Assembly: GCA_037833965.1 (NCBI GenBank)
Contig: AP031356.1
Span: 11,058,501-11,122,500 of the forward strand
Reading direction: 5' to 3'
DNA from: Marchantia polymorpha subsp. ruderalis
Lineage: Eukaryota; Streptophyta; Marchantiopsida; Marchantiales; Marchantiaceae
DNA length: 64,000 nucleotides
The translations under genes and the position numbers were made by a program. This document shows, piece by piece, positions 1 to 12,076 of this stretch (positions are counted from its first letter, which is position 1; every line of letters starts with the position of its first letter). Under the pieces are notes generated by a model. That model ran no database searches, was not told where the DNA came from, and was given only the letters and a program-made list of their open reading frames with translations.

Positions 1-2092
1 GGGGGCTTTTGAAAGGATTGAAGACAGTCAATATTGAGCTGTGGCAAAAGGTTCAAAGAGGTGCTACGCATAGCCCCATGGCTTGAAGGTACAGAGCGGT
101 GAATAACTAACAGAAGCCACGAGAACGTCATCAACATGTTGACTGAAGTTCGAGAGTACGGTGAGGATATGGTTTGTCAATTCTCACCACGACCTCTCAT
201 CACGCAACATCAGCATCACCGTAGTATCGAAACCTAGAATAGGAAATATAAAATTTAAACCCCCGACTTTGGAACATCCCCAAATCAACTTTCCCATTGT
301 AAACAATACTCCGGGTACTCTTCAGTTCAGTGCATTCGGTTGCCCAAAAGCATCATTCCAATACAGAACCTATTTAACTCAAAGTAAGCAAGCTTAAGGA
401 TAAGTTTAATTATCAATTGAATCAGTTGATATGTGATATACTCCGTTACAATGGACCTTGAATTTCAAGTTCCTTTAGTGCGAGCGAAGATATCACCTGC
501 GGATTTAAGAAGTTGTACAAACTATGACCAGTTCATCTACCAACGTAGTAGTCAACTGTCGAGAAGAAAAGTAGAGCTTCATTTCTTCAAACTCATTCAA
601 TTTCGATGTTTCGTAGCATAATTCGGCCTGGAGACATTGGCTCTCCTCCATGTCCATCACTATTGGATCTTTCAGAGCATCTTCTGCCAACCTTAAGACC
701 GTTGCCCTTACATGCATATTTTTTTTCATCTCATTCTTTCCTTCATTCATTCAGTGAGAAAGAATTTGATCTATTTCTAACTGGCAGTACTTCTGACATT
801 TGGAAACTATTGTCTGAAAGATCATATCTGTTGCGACTCAATAGAACTTCCTATTCCAAAAAATGGCCAAATTCATTCTCCTTCGTAGTAACAAGAAGAA
901 TTTCCCACTTGTGTAATATAATGCAACACATGTGGGGGTTAATGTGATGCTGTAACTGGTCACCAGTTACAGTGGAGTTCCATTATAATTAACCAGAAGG
1001 TGTTCACTATGGTCAATGTGGACTTCAAGTTTGTGAATGGTTTGCATGTTGATGGAATTATTTCTTGGGATTAAGTATCAAACGGATTATGGGGAAGCAA
1101 ACTTCTACTTATAATGTGTGTACCCCATTTGCCAAACAACTATTTCCAAAAAAAATGCTCTCACTATGAACACCAGGCGAAGGCGTAAGTCGGTTGGCAG
1201 TTTCGATCGAGAGGCCAATGGATCAGGGCAACAAGAAAACCTGCACAACAATGGCTGGGCATTATTGGCCATCGCAGTACCGTAGATAGACCATTATGCG
1301 AATTTAACACGATCGAAAGCGTCGATGATGAGTGAACTTTGCTGAGCGCCATAATATTTCTTTTCTTCCTTTTCTGTTTGCATGGTGGACATGATCGAGG
1401 AGTTTTTAGAAAAAAGAGCGAGAAGCTCATGCTTGATGGTTTTCTCCCGACGCCACTTTCGTTTCCATCCAGTTCGAGAGTGATGGGATAGTAGTCGCCT
1501 GAGGTTTTAACTTAACACTCGCTCCGTATAATCACGGTAAGCAGAAATGACAGCGAATGAAGAAATGAGGTGCTCATCTGGCTACATGGTACGTCTTTAA
1601 TCTGTTCTGATGAGATTGTGTTGAATTCAGACGCGACAGGTATCCTGAAAGCAGAATTTGAAGCAGGGGCCTCACTTCGTACCAGGTATGTGAAATTGCG
1701 AGCTGACTGGATTTGGGTCTGGGACAGGTGGACGTGAATTGGAATGATTCGCATGGCGTGTGTTTCTTTTTCTGGTTACAGGTTTCCAGGGTAGGCAACG
1801 AGGGTTTAGTCGATTCCATAGCTTTTGAGGAATTGATGTTCATTGTCAGTGGATGTTGTGCTGTGTAAATTGGGATTACTTGGTGTCGAGTTGGGTTTTC
1901 AGGATCTCAAAGGTTGGGTTTCTTGGACCGATTGCAGAAGGAACTGCGAGTGAAGATTTCGTGATTTGAGAGTTTCCGGGAGTGAGCAAGTATTGGACGT
2001 TTCTGAACCAGTTTTGAGGGACAGAAGTTTGATTCGGACGCGATTTCAGGACCGGATTTGTAGCTTTAGACTGCAGAGTTTCTTCCAGACCC
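1..2092. other. Left-edge region, no recognised gene
   Basis: Short ORFs occur on both strands but none shows a recognisable domain, consistent splice structure or a protein-like composition. The right part (about 1.9-2.09 kb) presumably holds the promoter and 5' leader of the tRNase Z gene that starts at 2093; no clear TATA box was picked out. The only structured element seen is an 11-bp inverted repeat at 950-972. Confidence 0.5.
950..972. repeat. 23-nt palindrome with 11-bp arms
   Basis: CTGTAACTGGT and ACCAGTTACAG are exact reverse complements around a single central C. It could be a dimeric protein-binding site or a small hairpin. No gene start lies next to it, so a role is not assigned. 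Confidence 0.6.
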
Positions 2093-5000
2093 ATGATCAC
2101 CCTACTGCCTCACTACAGGTCACAGTATCTCAGAGTTCCTCATCTGTACGCCTTGTCTCGAGCTGGTATCAGCGGCAACATCGTGCGCACTTGCATTCTT
2201 CCTGCTGCTAATGGTAGAACGATGAGCTTGTCTGCCTCTGTTGGATGCAGCGCATATCGTAGTGCAAGTGCTTTGGAGGGAAGCGTTGTGGATGAAGTGA
2301 AAATGTCGGAGGTTTCCACACAGGAGGCCAAGGTGACCACGAGAAGTAAAACGAAACCAGCTGTAGAGGTGGAAGGGTTTTCCGTAGAAGGGATATCTAT
2401 CGGTGGGCACGAGACATGTATCATGATTCCATCCATCAAAGTCGCCTTTGACATCGGTCGCTGTCCACAGCGTGCCATTTCTCACGATTTTCTTTTTATA
2501 TCCCACGGTCACATGGATCACATTGTGAGAATGCTTCCCACCTTTGTCATTTCTTTCTATCATTCCACTTTGTTTAGATTTTCCACCAGGGAACCTAAGT
2601 TCAATGACTTTTGTTGAGAGGAGGATCAGAATGGCTATATGCTTTATATTCTTTTCATTCTTCCCGAATTGAAGCTCACTCTTCATAGCAGTCTTGAAGA
2701 AGGAAGATCAGCCAGGATATGATTAAGTGATACAATGTTTAAGCGGATGATGATACAGGGTGGAATTGCCATGTACGTGGCAACAAGAGGACTCTACAAG
2801 ATGAAGCCCCCGACTGTCATTGTTCCGAAATGCATCAAAGCTACCGTGGAGAAACTGCTGGCAGTTTACAGGGAGTTGGATGGATCTGAGCTTGCAGTCA
2901 ATCTCATAGGCATGGATGTGGGTATGCTCTTGACTTGAACCTTTTTTGTCGTATTTCTAGTGGTGTAAGCGGAGCAAAGTACATGAAGTTAACTGCAAAC
3001 GCAAAGAGAGTTTTGAATCCCTTCCCTGATCAACTTGTTAGTGTTGCTATGTAGGTGAACAATTAGAGGTATCAAAAACAGTTTTGTATCGGTTTCTCTG
3101 AAATTGTCACTTTTTCTACAAGCTGGAACAAGTGTTTTTACGGGTTCATACAACGAATTGTTATTACTATCATAGGTTCCCCTTCTCCAAGCCCGGGGAC
3201 TTCGTGAAACAGGGTGGTGGTTCCAGCCACAGTGCTGTTGAGTTGATATATAGTTTGTCCTTTAAGTTGCATGACCCAACCTTTTGCAGGTCGGTGAGGA
3301 GTATGATATGGGCAAAAATCTCGTGGTTAAAGCTTTCAAGACTTATCATGTTGTGCCCAGTCAGGTGCATGTATTTCTTATCGTCCCTAACAAGCTTCAT
3401 TAGTTTGTATTTGCCTCTTATAGCCTTTGATATTGAATGAGAATACATAATAGATGTATTATACTTCTGATGGGATTAAGCGTGGCAACCCGTACCTCAT
3501 AACGTAGTCTCAGAAGAGATCCATAGTACTCTTGTTTCGGCCATGTGTTGCCTCGTTGACTATGATACTCAGTTTCTTCGTGGGTCCGCAGGGTTACCTA
3601 GTGTATGCTGTGAAGAAAAAGCTGAAGCCGGAATACTTGAAGCTCTCGGGGCCGGAAATCAAAGACTTGAAAATGTCTGGAGTTGAGGTGTGTTTCCTCG
3701 TACGGTCACTATACATCCTTAGTTTTCCTTGCCTTAGGTCAGATAACTTCATGCATGGTACTTGTTCCGCATATGAGCTGTCTTTCAATCGTCTATCGTA
3801 TGTTAAGGGGTGTTTTTGCTTGGCAGATCACAGACATCTCTAGATCCCCTGAGGTGGCTTTTACTGGGGACACCACTGCAGAATTTATTACCGATCAGGC
3901 AAATGTGGATGTCATGAAAGCAAAGCTACTAATTATGGAGGTAATATATTTCAGCATATTTATGTATGTATTTAACTCTATGTTCTGATCTCTTCCTCAT
4001 CTATGACATTGTTATCCTGCTACTGTTTTGTCACCAAGTTATTCCCCTTATGAAGAAGTCTTGATATTTACTATCAATTGTTTGTACGAAGTGCCCTCAG
4101 GAATTTAGTTCATCGTTTCTACCAACTGCAGTTATACAGTATAAAACTAGAGCGTTCGTACTCATCTTGATACTTACAATGAGGCATCTCATTCAGATTG
4201 CATGCACATTGACTTTCACGTGGGCAATAACAGATCATACTACAAACTCTTACTTTTAGTTCTAATACTACCACAACTGTAGATGTCACTCAAAGATAGG
4301 GTCTGCCGACGGCAGTTTGGCCTCATACTTAATAAAGTGTTGATTAGGATGATATCGTCTGCAGTCCCTTATGCTATTGAAGTTTTAAAACTTGGACCCC
4401 AGATCTGGGAGATGTGATAGTCCACGTTGTCATTATGCAGTTCATGAAAGTTGCCAATACTGAATCAACTTGTTGTTGGTCAAACCTACAGCAAGTCATC
4501 ACATATCTAACTTTCAAATGTGTTCTCTGATGTATGATTCCAAATGCGTTGTTTTCCTGTATCTTGCCTAAGTTTTTAAGATTGTTGGAGAAACGCAGGC
4601 AACTTTTCTTGACGAGAGTACTACTTTGAATCATGCTCGTGATTGGGGTCATACTCATATATTTGAGGTTCGTTACTTTCCCACCAAGACACGGGTTTTT
4701 GTCTCCACGTTTTTATCTACAGATTGTTGGGCCCAAATCTAGATATATGTGAAGAAATCGATGTCCAGCCATCTTCAACCTTACTTCGAACAACCTTTTC
4801 CATACATGAGGGCTGATAGCAAATTACGTCGATTATCGTTACATTAGAAGAAACTGGTTGTTGCCATTTTAAATTTCGTACCCACATCACGCGGCTAGTC
4901 ACAGTGGATGGACATAGTTGGCGAAGAATATAATATGTCAGAGGATCACAGTACTTCTTGTGGTATCCGTTGTCCAGTATCTTACGTGTTGCAATATTTG

Positions 5001-5386
5001 TTCGATCAAGATTTACCTTGAGGCTGTTCATTTTGTACATACCAATCGTTTGATTTTCCTGCCACGAGCAGATTGCTGAGCTTGCCGATCGGTTTGAGAA
5101 CAAAGCCATCCTTTTTATCCACTTCTCTGCACGTTATCAAATAGAGGTACCGTCGACTTCCGCAATTTACTACAGTTTCCATTTTCCCTTGCCTGTTGCC
5201 CTGTTTAACTCATATACCAATAAGGAGCGAGTGAAGTCTTTAAATCATTACTTAATTTCTTCTAGCAGCTCTTTACTTACCGTGGTAAGAATGCCTCTTG
5301 TTATTCGTCAGGCCATTTTCGCTGCCGTGAAGAAACTTCCCGAGACTTTACGGAGTAGGGTTACACCTTTCTTAGAAGGGTGGTGA
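2093..5386 (+). CDS. TRZ1: tRNase Z, short form (TRZ1-type ribonuclease Z), 8 exons
   Basis: Metallo-beta-lactamase-fold endonuclease that removes the 3' trailer of pre-tRNA. Exons: 2093-2524, 2759-2917, 3290-3364, 3592-3687, 3827-3940, 4599-4667, 5072-5146, 5312-5386, all with GT/AG introns, giving 364 residues. Catalytic features seen: the zinc motif HGHMDH at residues 138-143, H217 in the TYHVVPSQ stretch, D269 in FTGDTTAEF, H310/H312 in GHTH, and H332 in HFSARY. The segments after the N-terminus match plant short-form tRNase Z of the TRZ1 type (KMKPPT, VKAFKT, SGVEITD). The first 70 residues are Ser/Arg/Ala-rich with few acids, like an organelle transit peptide. In-frame Met44 (2222) and Met71 (2303) are alternative starts; from Met71 the protein would be 294 residues, close to the roughly 280-residue cytosolic plant enzyme. 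Intron phase is 0 at every junction. Confidence 0.95.
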
Positions 5387-8300
5387 CTTGAGGAGTCACT
5401 GTCGTCCAGTTGTCGATATTGAATCTGTAGCTACAAATGTAACTCGAAAGCATATTACTATCTATATTCTAGAGCCAATTGCCATTTTTTGCTGATTGAG
5501 TCACTATTATGGTATGACTTTGAGATCAATCCATAACATTTTGCATGTGTGAGTAGCTCTGCATCTTACCTTAGCGGGGCCTCTCAAGAGAGGTGCATCG
5601 ATGTAGATGTGTCGAATAATGCTACGTGGATCCAAATTAGACAACGTGCGTCGGGCTTGTCGATAAGAATTAAATCCCCAACCACCTCGTGCATCCATGT
5701 ATCCTACATCAGAGTAGAAATGGGGCTGTATTCTAAAGAGTACAGAAGGGTCTGTTCCGTGGTTCCTTTGTCTTGAAGGTGGTGGCCTTCTTTGGCCTTT
5801 TCCATCCATGCAGATTATCTGGAAGGTTGTGATCCTAGAAAGTCGTGATCCCAATACTCATCTTCTACTTAGAGCATATCGATGGGTTGCTTGTGTATTT
5901 GCAAATGTGCATTGTGTGGCCGACTTAGTTTCAGCTTCAAGATGCAATTTCGTCACAACTGTGATATGTCTCTCTCGATGAGATGTCTCTCTCAGCTAAA
6001 GACTTGTTTGTCTTCAAAACTAAGATATGTTTACTCGAAACAATAGATTGAGAAAAAGTGCAGATAATCTCTGACAGAGGTTGCATACTGTACTCCGACC
6101 TTGATACAACAAGACAAAGTTTACACTATCACACTTCGGTTTTGTATACAGTAATATATTTATTTCAAATATTTATATATATTCAAAAGAAACTTAATAT
6201 GTTTATTGATCTTCACAATAATAATAAGAAAAAAATGTTTGTTGGAATGTACTGATATTTCTACAGCCTGGGTTATATCAATATTGGCGAATGGAATTAC
6301 AGGCTGAATGGATTGTGCGCATGTAGCACTTGTGAATTATTTTATCCAAATTTATGATTTGTATTTCAAGATACTACCCTCTCACAATATTAAACATCAA
6401 TATGACTCTTATTTCAATAATTTGTAAATTCCATACAAGACTGTGATGGTTCATTATGAGGATGTAATCATTAGTAATTTCAAGTCACAATTGCTTTGAA
6501 TCTTTTGCAAATGTAATATGTCGATTACACCACAAAATAATGCATATCTCATGATATAAATAAAGAGGAAGTCTTGCTTATCCATATATAAAGAAATTTA
6601 GTATGATAAGGAGTTAAAATTTGCAACAAGATCCGTTTTTTTCAATTATTATATGATATATTTCTGAGTGCTCTTGTCCTGACCTCATGTTATGTTACAA
6701 TAAGAAATAAAACACTTCATATTGAAAACGTGTAATAAGCTATCGTATTTCAGTGAAGATCGATTTCAAATCTAAATCGCATTATTTAAGATAGTGGATT
6801 TTATAATTTAACTTTAACTATAATTATTAAAGTCTGGATTATTATTACTACTTTTCTCTCATAAACAGTAAATTGAAATTATGTTTGAGCATTAACGGTT
6901 CCAACCACACCAGTATTTCAACGTTTGGTACTGTTTTTCATTGATTAAATGTGTGTATTACTTCAGCAAGAAGAATTAATTTAGGCACAATATGATGGAA
7001 CATTCATTTATAAGAATCTTAGAATATTGTTTATATAAATTTATTTTTGATCTTAAAGAATTCATACTTATTTGTTTAAAATTTGACGTTTACGTATTTT
7101 TTTACCTTAAGATTATATGAAATCTATATACATTTTTGCAAAACTTCTGATGATACACACTTCATAGTTGAAAATGCGCATAAATATATTCTTTTATATA
7201 GATTACACATGGATTTTGAAACTATTTGTACAATCAAACAGTCTGCACAAAATTATTCTGTGTAACTACGTTCATCTAACATGTATGAAAAGGCATCACA
7301 ATATATTTAGGTTACTTAATGGAATGTGCTAGTATCTTTAAGGCAAAAAGTTGTGTGTAATTGTTAATATAATGACATGCATTGCACAGGTGTGAATCTA
7401 TGTGGTGGAATTTACTTCATTGTTAGATCAGCCTTGAAGATACTTTCAGGTCTTATCGAACCAAATACACATAACACAAATAAGTACCACAAGTAAAAAA
7501 GCCCGATGTTCAGTTTCGCATTTTTTTAATCATAATATTCGGTCTAGGATCACACATGCTGAAACTTATCTGGAAAGAGCAGATTTCAGGTTTTTTGACA
7601 AAGTATTACATCTTTATCAAAGTAGTGCAGAAGATTCAAATTTGTTCGTATAAGAATTCACAGTAAAAGTCAAATGTATTAATATATTATAAATTTCAAT
7701 CTAATTGCATAGTTTAGGATAAGTTCTACAAGGAAATAGTATCTCTGAATTTTCTGCTGAAAGAACCTCCCTATAAACCTCCCCATAAGGTGTTTGGAAT
7801 GGAACTCAATGTACATTGTGAGCCCATCCTCTCGATATATGAATTGCATCACAAAGGCTGTATTTCCCTGGATGAAGCACATTTTAGGAAAAATAGCAAA
7901 TGTGGCACTTCAAAATGACATTAATTACAAATCTGTTTTTAAAATCATAACGCAAAAATGTTAACATCTCGTATTTACAAAATCATCATAACAAAATTTA
8001 ACTAGCGCAACCATCCACTGATAGGGGATTGGTAGTCAGTTTCCCCAATAAATTACGAATAAGTACGCATCATTTTACTCCAAAAATGGGGATCAATATT
8101 TATTTAGTTTAAAATGCAAGTCCGGAAGATTCTTCTGTTTGGTACCAATTTTTGGTTGATATTTCATCATCTGGCATTAGTAGATGTATTTCCATTGTAG
8201 TACAAAACAACTAGCTAGTATGAATCATATTATATATGTTTTCAGTTAGTATTGAGCAATAAACAAGCAAAGTTCGTCTAAAGCTTTCAGTAATACATGA

Positions 8301-9333
8301 TAGGATCTGTTGACTTCAAATATCTCTTTGATAAGTATCACATTTTGCAATCCTCATAGCTTCGTGATTGATTTAGCCAAAATTGTTAAACTTAATGCAA
8401 TACTTTTTGTTTTGGCAATTGCAGAATAGGGAATTTGATCCTAAGCATGTCAAAGCATTTCTCCAAACTCAATTAAACTACCAACCAGATTGAAAAATAT
8501 TTTTTTTTATGTTCAGATATTTAGTCACATCTTTTTAAGATTTGGTACCATTTGTCTCACACATTTTTTTGAGTTGGTTCACTAACTTTGTACTTGCAAA
8601 CTAGAGGGTCAACATATATCACATCTAAAGGTCATTCGGTAGTTTTTTTTGGTTTTTTTTTTTACAATAAATTTGTCTAATTTAAAATTGTGATAATAAA
8701 TCTGAAGACCTGTCTAGGTAAATTTTGTATAATAGTTGATACAAATTTGAATTGAATAAAAAATCTAAAAATTAGTATGAATCTTTCATGAGTTTACTAA
8801 TTATTGTTGATAAGTTTATCTATCCTGCATTTGAAAATATTAGAACCTCGGTGACTATTTGCTCACCGGAAATATACCCGGTATGAAATTTAACTGAATT
8901 TGCCTAAATACGCACAATCCTCCTAATATCTAGATGCTTACTTAGTCGGGAGATATCTGTAAGTGCTCTATGCAACTCGCGGTGTAAACATTTTCTTCGG
9001 TGACGGAAACACATCGCTCGGGATGACTGGACGGACGGACGGACGAACTTATGGACTTCGACCTTGACTTGGACTTAACTTGGACTTGACTTGAGATAAG
9101 GATGGAATTTGAGAGGAGACAACGCAACTCGAACTTAAGTATATCCGGAAAAGATAGCGTTGTTTCGTCGAGGAAAGAGAAAGACGAGAGCGAGCGGAGC
9201 GAAGACAATTGCGAAGGCGGAAGCCAGCGCTGCCGGTTTCGTGACCTCCCACTCATTCGCCTCCAGCGCCCACTGATTCCGCGTCCTCGAGAGCCAGAGA
9301 GAGAGAGAGAGAGCAGACGAGCATCTCAGAGCT
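5387..9333. other. Intergenic: tRNase Z 3' side, AT-rich desert, L18 promoter side
   Basis: 5387-6000 presumably includes the tRNase Z 3' UTR. A 115-codon minus-strand ORF at 5507-5854 has no recognised domain and is probably chance. About 6.03-8.93 kb is strongly AT-rich with only short ORFs and homopolymer runs; no gene or transposon signature was seen. From about 8.94 kb the base composition turns GC-rich towards the L18 start, with GGAC tetramers near 9026-9043 and a GA run at about 9296-9313. Confidence 0.6.
9296..9313. repeat. (GA)n microsatellite in the L18 leader
   Basis: A dinucleotide GA run ends about 20 nt before the L18c ATG. Similar GA runs lie upstream of the AGC kinase (about 36214-36241), at 29292-29316 and at 40376-40410. 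GA/CT runs are common in plant 5' leaders and core promoters. Confidence 0.8.
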
Positions 9334-10551
9334 ATGGCGTCGATGGCGATGGTCACCGGGACGATGGCAGCGCTCTCGCTGTCGTCGTCTTCGAAGCTCG
9401 TGGCGTCCTCGTGCTCGAGCGAGTTCGCTTCCGTCAAGTCTTTCTCCACCGCCTCCACTGCCTTCGGCCCCTTTCTCTCGGCCTCGCGCACCGGTAAGCT
9501 CTCGATTCCGTCCTCATGTGCTGAATCTTTGGGTCCGTCGAGCATTTGCAATTCTTCGCAAGAATGTGTGTGGTCTGGTCTGGAGCGGCTGGTTGGAAAT
9601 TTGACGAATGTCTGTCTCTGGCCTTGATTCATTCGCTGCAGTTCGCTTGAACGAGCCCTTGAGAATAGAAGCCAGGGAACCGACCAGGAGGGAGACAATC
9701 AAGGTCCGCCACCGCCGTCTGCGCAGGAAGGTAAAGCCCGCGCTTCTATGGCGTCGATTCCATGTTTTGTGTCTCTCGGGGGATGGCGCGCGGCCTTCTT
9801 ACGCCATTCCCTCTGCTTCCGAATCTCCCCCTCGCTCTTTTGGAATGGGTGTGTCGAATGCACAGCGCGTTCGTCTCAGGACTACACGTTGGCCTGCCTG
9901 CCTGCCTGCCTGCCTGCTTGCTTTCTCGAGCTAGCTCGAAACTCGTCAGTGACTCTGAAATTTGAATTATAATTCTGATCATTTAAGGCCCGTGTTTGCG
10001 TGTTTCAGCTCAATGGCACCACAGAGAGGCCTCGCCTCGCCGTATTCCGCTCCAACAAGCACCTTTACGCGCAGGTGATTGACGACACGAAGCAACACAC
10101 TCTTGCCTCATCGTCGACTCTCACGAAGCCAATGCGTGAGGAGCTGGGCATTACCTCCGGTCCAACGATTGTAAGATACTGCCTCCCTTCAATTCTAGGA
10201 CGCTCTCTCAGACAATTTGATAAGTACTCGTTGAGAAAGAAATATTTGTTCACACTACAGTGCATTGAGGAATTTTTTGACATTCACTCGCTGTTTAGTA
10301 AAGCAATGGCCCTTTCATTAACCATTTGTCTCGAGCACAATGAAATGTACTATTATGCAAACTACTGATGAACTGTCGGTTGGGAATGATGTGCTGAGCA
10401 GGATGCTGCTAAGAGAGTTGGCGAGGAGATTGCCAAGGTCTGCCTAGAGAAAGGAATCACACAGGTGGCCTTCGACAGAGGCGGTTTCGTGTACACTGGA
10501 CGCATCCAAGCTCTCGCAGAAGCAGCAAGAGAAGGTGGTTTAGTGTTCTAG
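9334..10551 (+). CDS. RPL18: Chloroplast 50S ribosomal protein L18 (uL18c), 4 exons
   Basis: 5S-rRNA-binding protein of the large plastid ribosomal subunit, nuclear encoded. Exons: 9334-9493, 9642-9730, 10009-10170, 10402-10551, all GT/AG, with intron phases 1, 0, 0, giving 186 residues. Residues 1-53 are Ser/Ala/Thr-rich with almost no acids, a typical chloroplast transit peptide. The mature part begins with a basic stretch (VRHRRLRRK), then the L18 core: [23 protein letters not shown], the SSSTL segment, [18 protein letters not shown], and the family-typical C-terminus with [13 protein letters not shown] and [11 protein letters not shown]. The length is slightly above the about 170 residues of the Arabidopsis protein because of the transit peptide. 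The start is the first ATG after the GA repeat. The gene is intact and probably expressed constitutively in photosynthetic tissue (inference). Confidence 0.94.
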
Positions 10552-11204
10552 GTCTGGCAATGTCATCATATCAAATTTTTCTCTGTATCAAACGAGATTT
10601 AGGTCAATATCAGCTGTCTTTTTCAAAATTTATCAATTTAAAAAGTTTCCAAATTAATCTCTTCGGTCGAGTGGCATCTGCTCACTTCTTTGCTGTCACT
10701 TTCATGTCTGCGCTCTTTCTCCTAACGTTTAATCAAACCCATTACCAAGAACTCAAATCAGGAACCTTGTTCATATGCTCAGCTCTTGGCTGTGTCAATG
10801 TGTAATTCTGAACAGTTAGGTGTAACGGACACCCACTAAGTGCTCCGATCTAACTTTATATCCCTGAAGTTTTATTTTGTTCAGGTTGGTAGTTGGACCA
10901 ATTTGTGGCAGAACGTAATGCCACTCTAAGTTAGATGAAGCTAATGTGTTAAATACTACTGGGGCCTAGGCTGTTCCTGTGAATCGTCTTGTGGATAGAT
11001 GAGAGTACATAAAGGTTGTTCTTATTCATGATCTAGGTTGTCAGGTGGACTGGAGGGAACAGATAGCACCAGGGGGCACAATCTTGTCCTTGACCTGTCA
11101 GGGTTTGTTTAACCTGGATCCTAATTTGCATCAATGGTCGTAGGCTCGGCCTTTGACTTCTTACGAGGAATACATAAGAACTTTCCATGTACACTGCCAC
11201 ATAA

Positions 11205-11276
11205 ATAAGTTCGAAGGCTGTAACAGAATAATGTAACAGAAGTTACATCTTTCTGTTACAGCCTCCGACCTACTTA
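11205..11276. repeat. Nested inverted repeat
   Basis: Outer arms at 11215-11228 and 11251-11264 are 14-bp exact complements (AGGCTGTAACAGAA). Partial complementarity extends outward through ATAAGT/ACTTAT. Between them ATGTAAC AGAA GTTACAT forms a second 7-bp stem. The core word GTAACAGA recurs. It could be a small foldback transposon remnant or an RNA structure downstream of the L18c gene. Confidence 0.6.
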
Positions 11277-11640
11277 TCCTTAGTCTCCAATGCATTGTGA
11301 CTTCACCTAGTGGATTACAGTGGACATAAAACTCTGCATACTGAACGTCCCCTTGTTTTGTCGATCCTTAGGAGGTTAGTCCCATGTATACCCTTCGGCA
11401 TGCAACTTTATACGTTCTCGAACAGCAGTGTGGTTAAAGTCAAGATACATTGTCTGGCCTTCATACGGATCATCCAATTTGTGCAATTTCTCCGCCGTCT
11501 CCAATTCCCTTATCGGCCATTGTTGCTAAGATATCTAAAGATTGGAAGACGGCTATTTACTGACACACCTGTTTGGCTTCATGTCCGCAAAGGAAAACTT
11601 CTGGGAGTGTAGAGGGAGCAAATGTAGTCAGTATCACCCT

Positions 11641-11722
11641 CTCTACCTCTAACTATGTTAATAAGCTGATAACAAACACCCGGTCTACCTTTAACTATGT
11701 TAATAAGTTGATAACATACGCA
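11641..11722. repeat. Two imperfect 42-bp tandem copies
   Basis: The word AACTATGTTAATAAG starts at 11651 and again at 11693, with similar flanks (CTACCTCT / CTACCTTT before and GATAACA after). Two copies only, diverged at a few bases. Confidence 0.7.
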
Positions 11723-12076
11723 CATGGTAAAGTTGAGACATGTATCTCTCCTTCAGGCAAGTCTAGACGATATGGATAGTAAGAGTTTCCATAATCTTCA
11801 ATTGATTCACTGAAGCCAACATCACAATGCCCTCTGAGTTCTGAATGTACATGAACACAGAGTAAACGAAACTGAAAAAGTGTAAAGAGAGTGTGGAATC
11901 GTTGATGATGAAAAGTCTCATGCCACTTCGAACACGATGTCTGATTACGATCCATCAACAAGTTTAGTGGACATCATGGTAAATAGATCAAGCCCGTGGT
12001 ACCCAAAGTGTCAAAAGGCTAAATAACACAATACAAAAAAATCCAACTCCAACAAGGAGAGAACCAAAAGAACCCC

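Larger units (their letters stand above)
10552..12076. other. Intergenic between L18c and LINE
   Basis: No gene recognised. It contains the L18c 3' UTR, a nested inverted repeat (11205-11276), and an imperfect 42-bp direct repeat (11641-11722). The right boundary is where the LINE coding sequence ends on the minus strand; no poly-A tail or target-site duplication could be recognised at this end. Confidence 0.5.
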
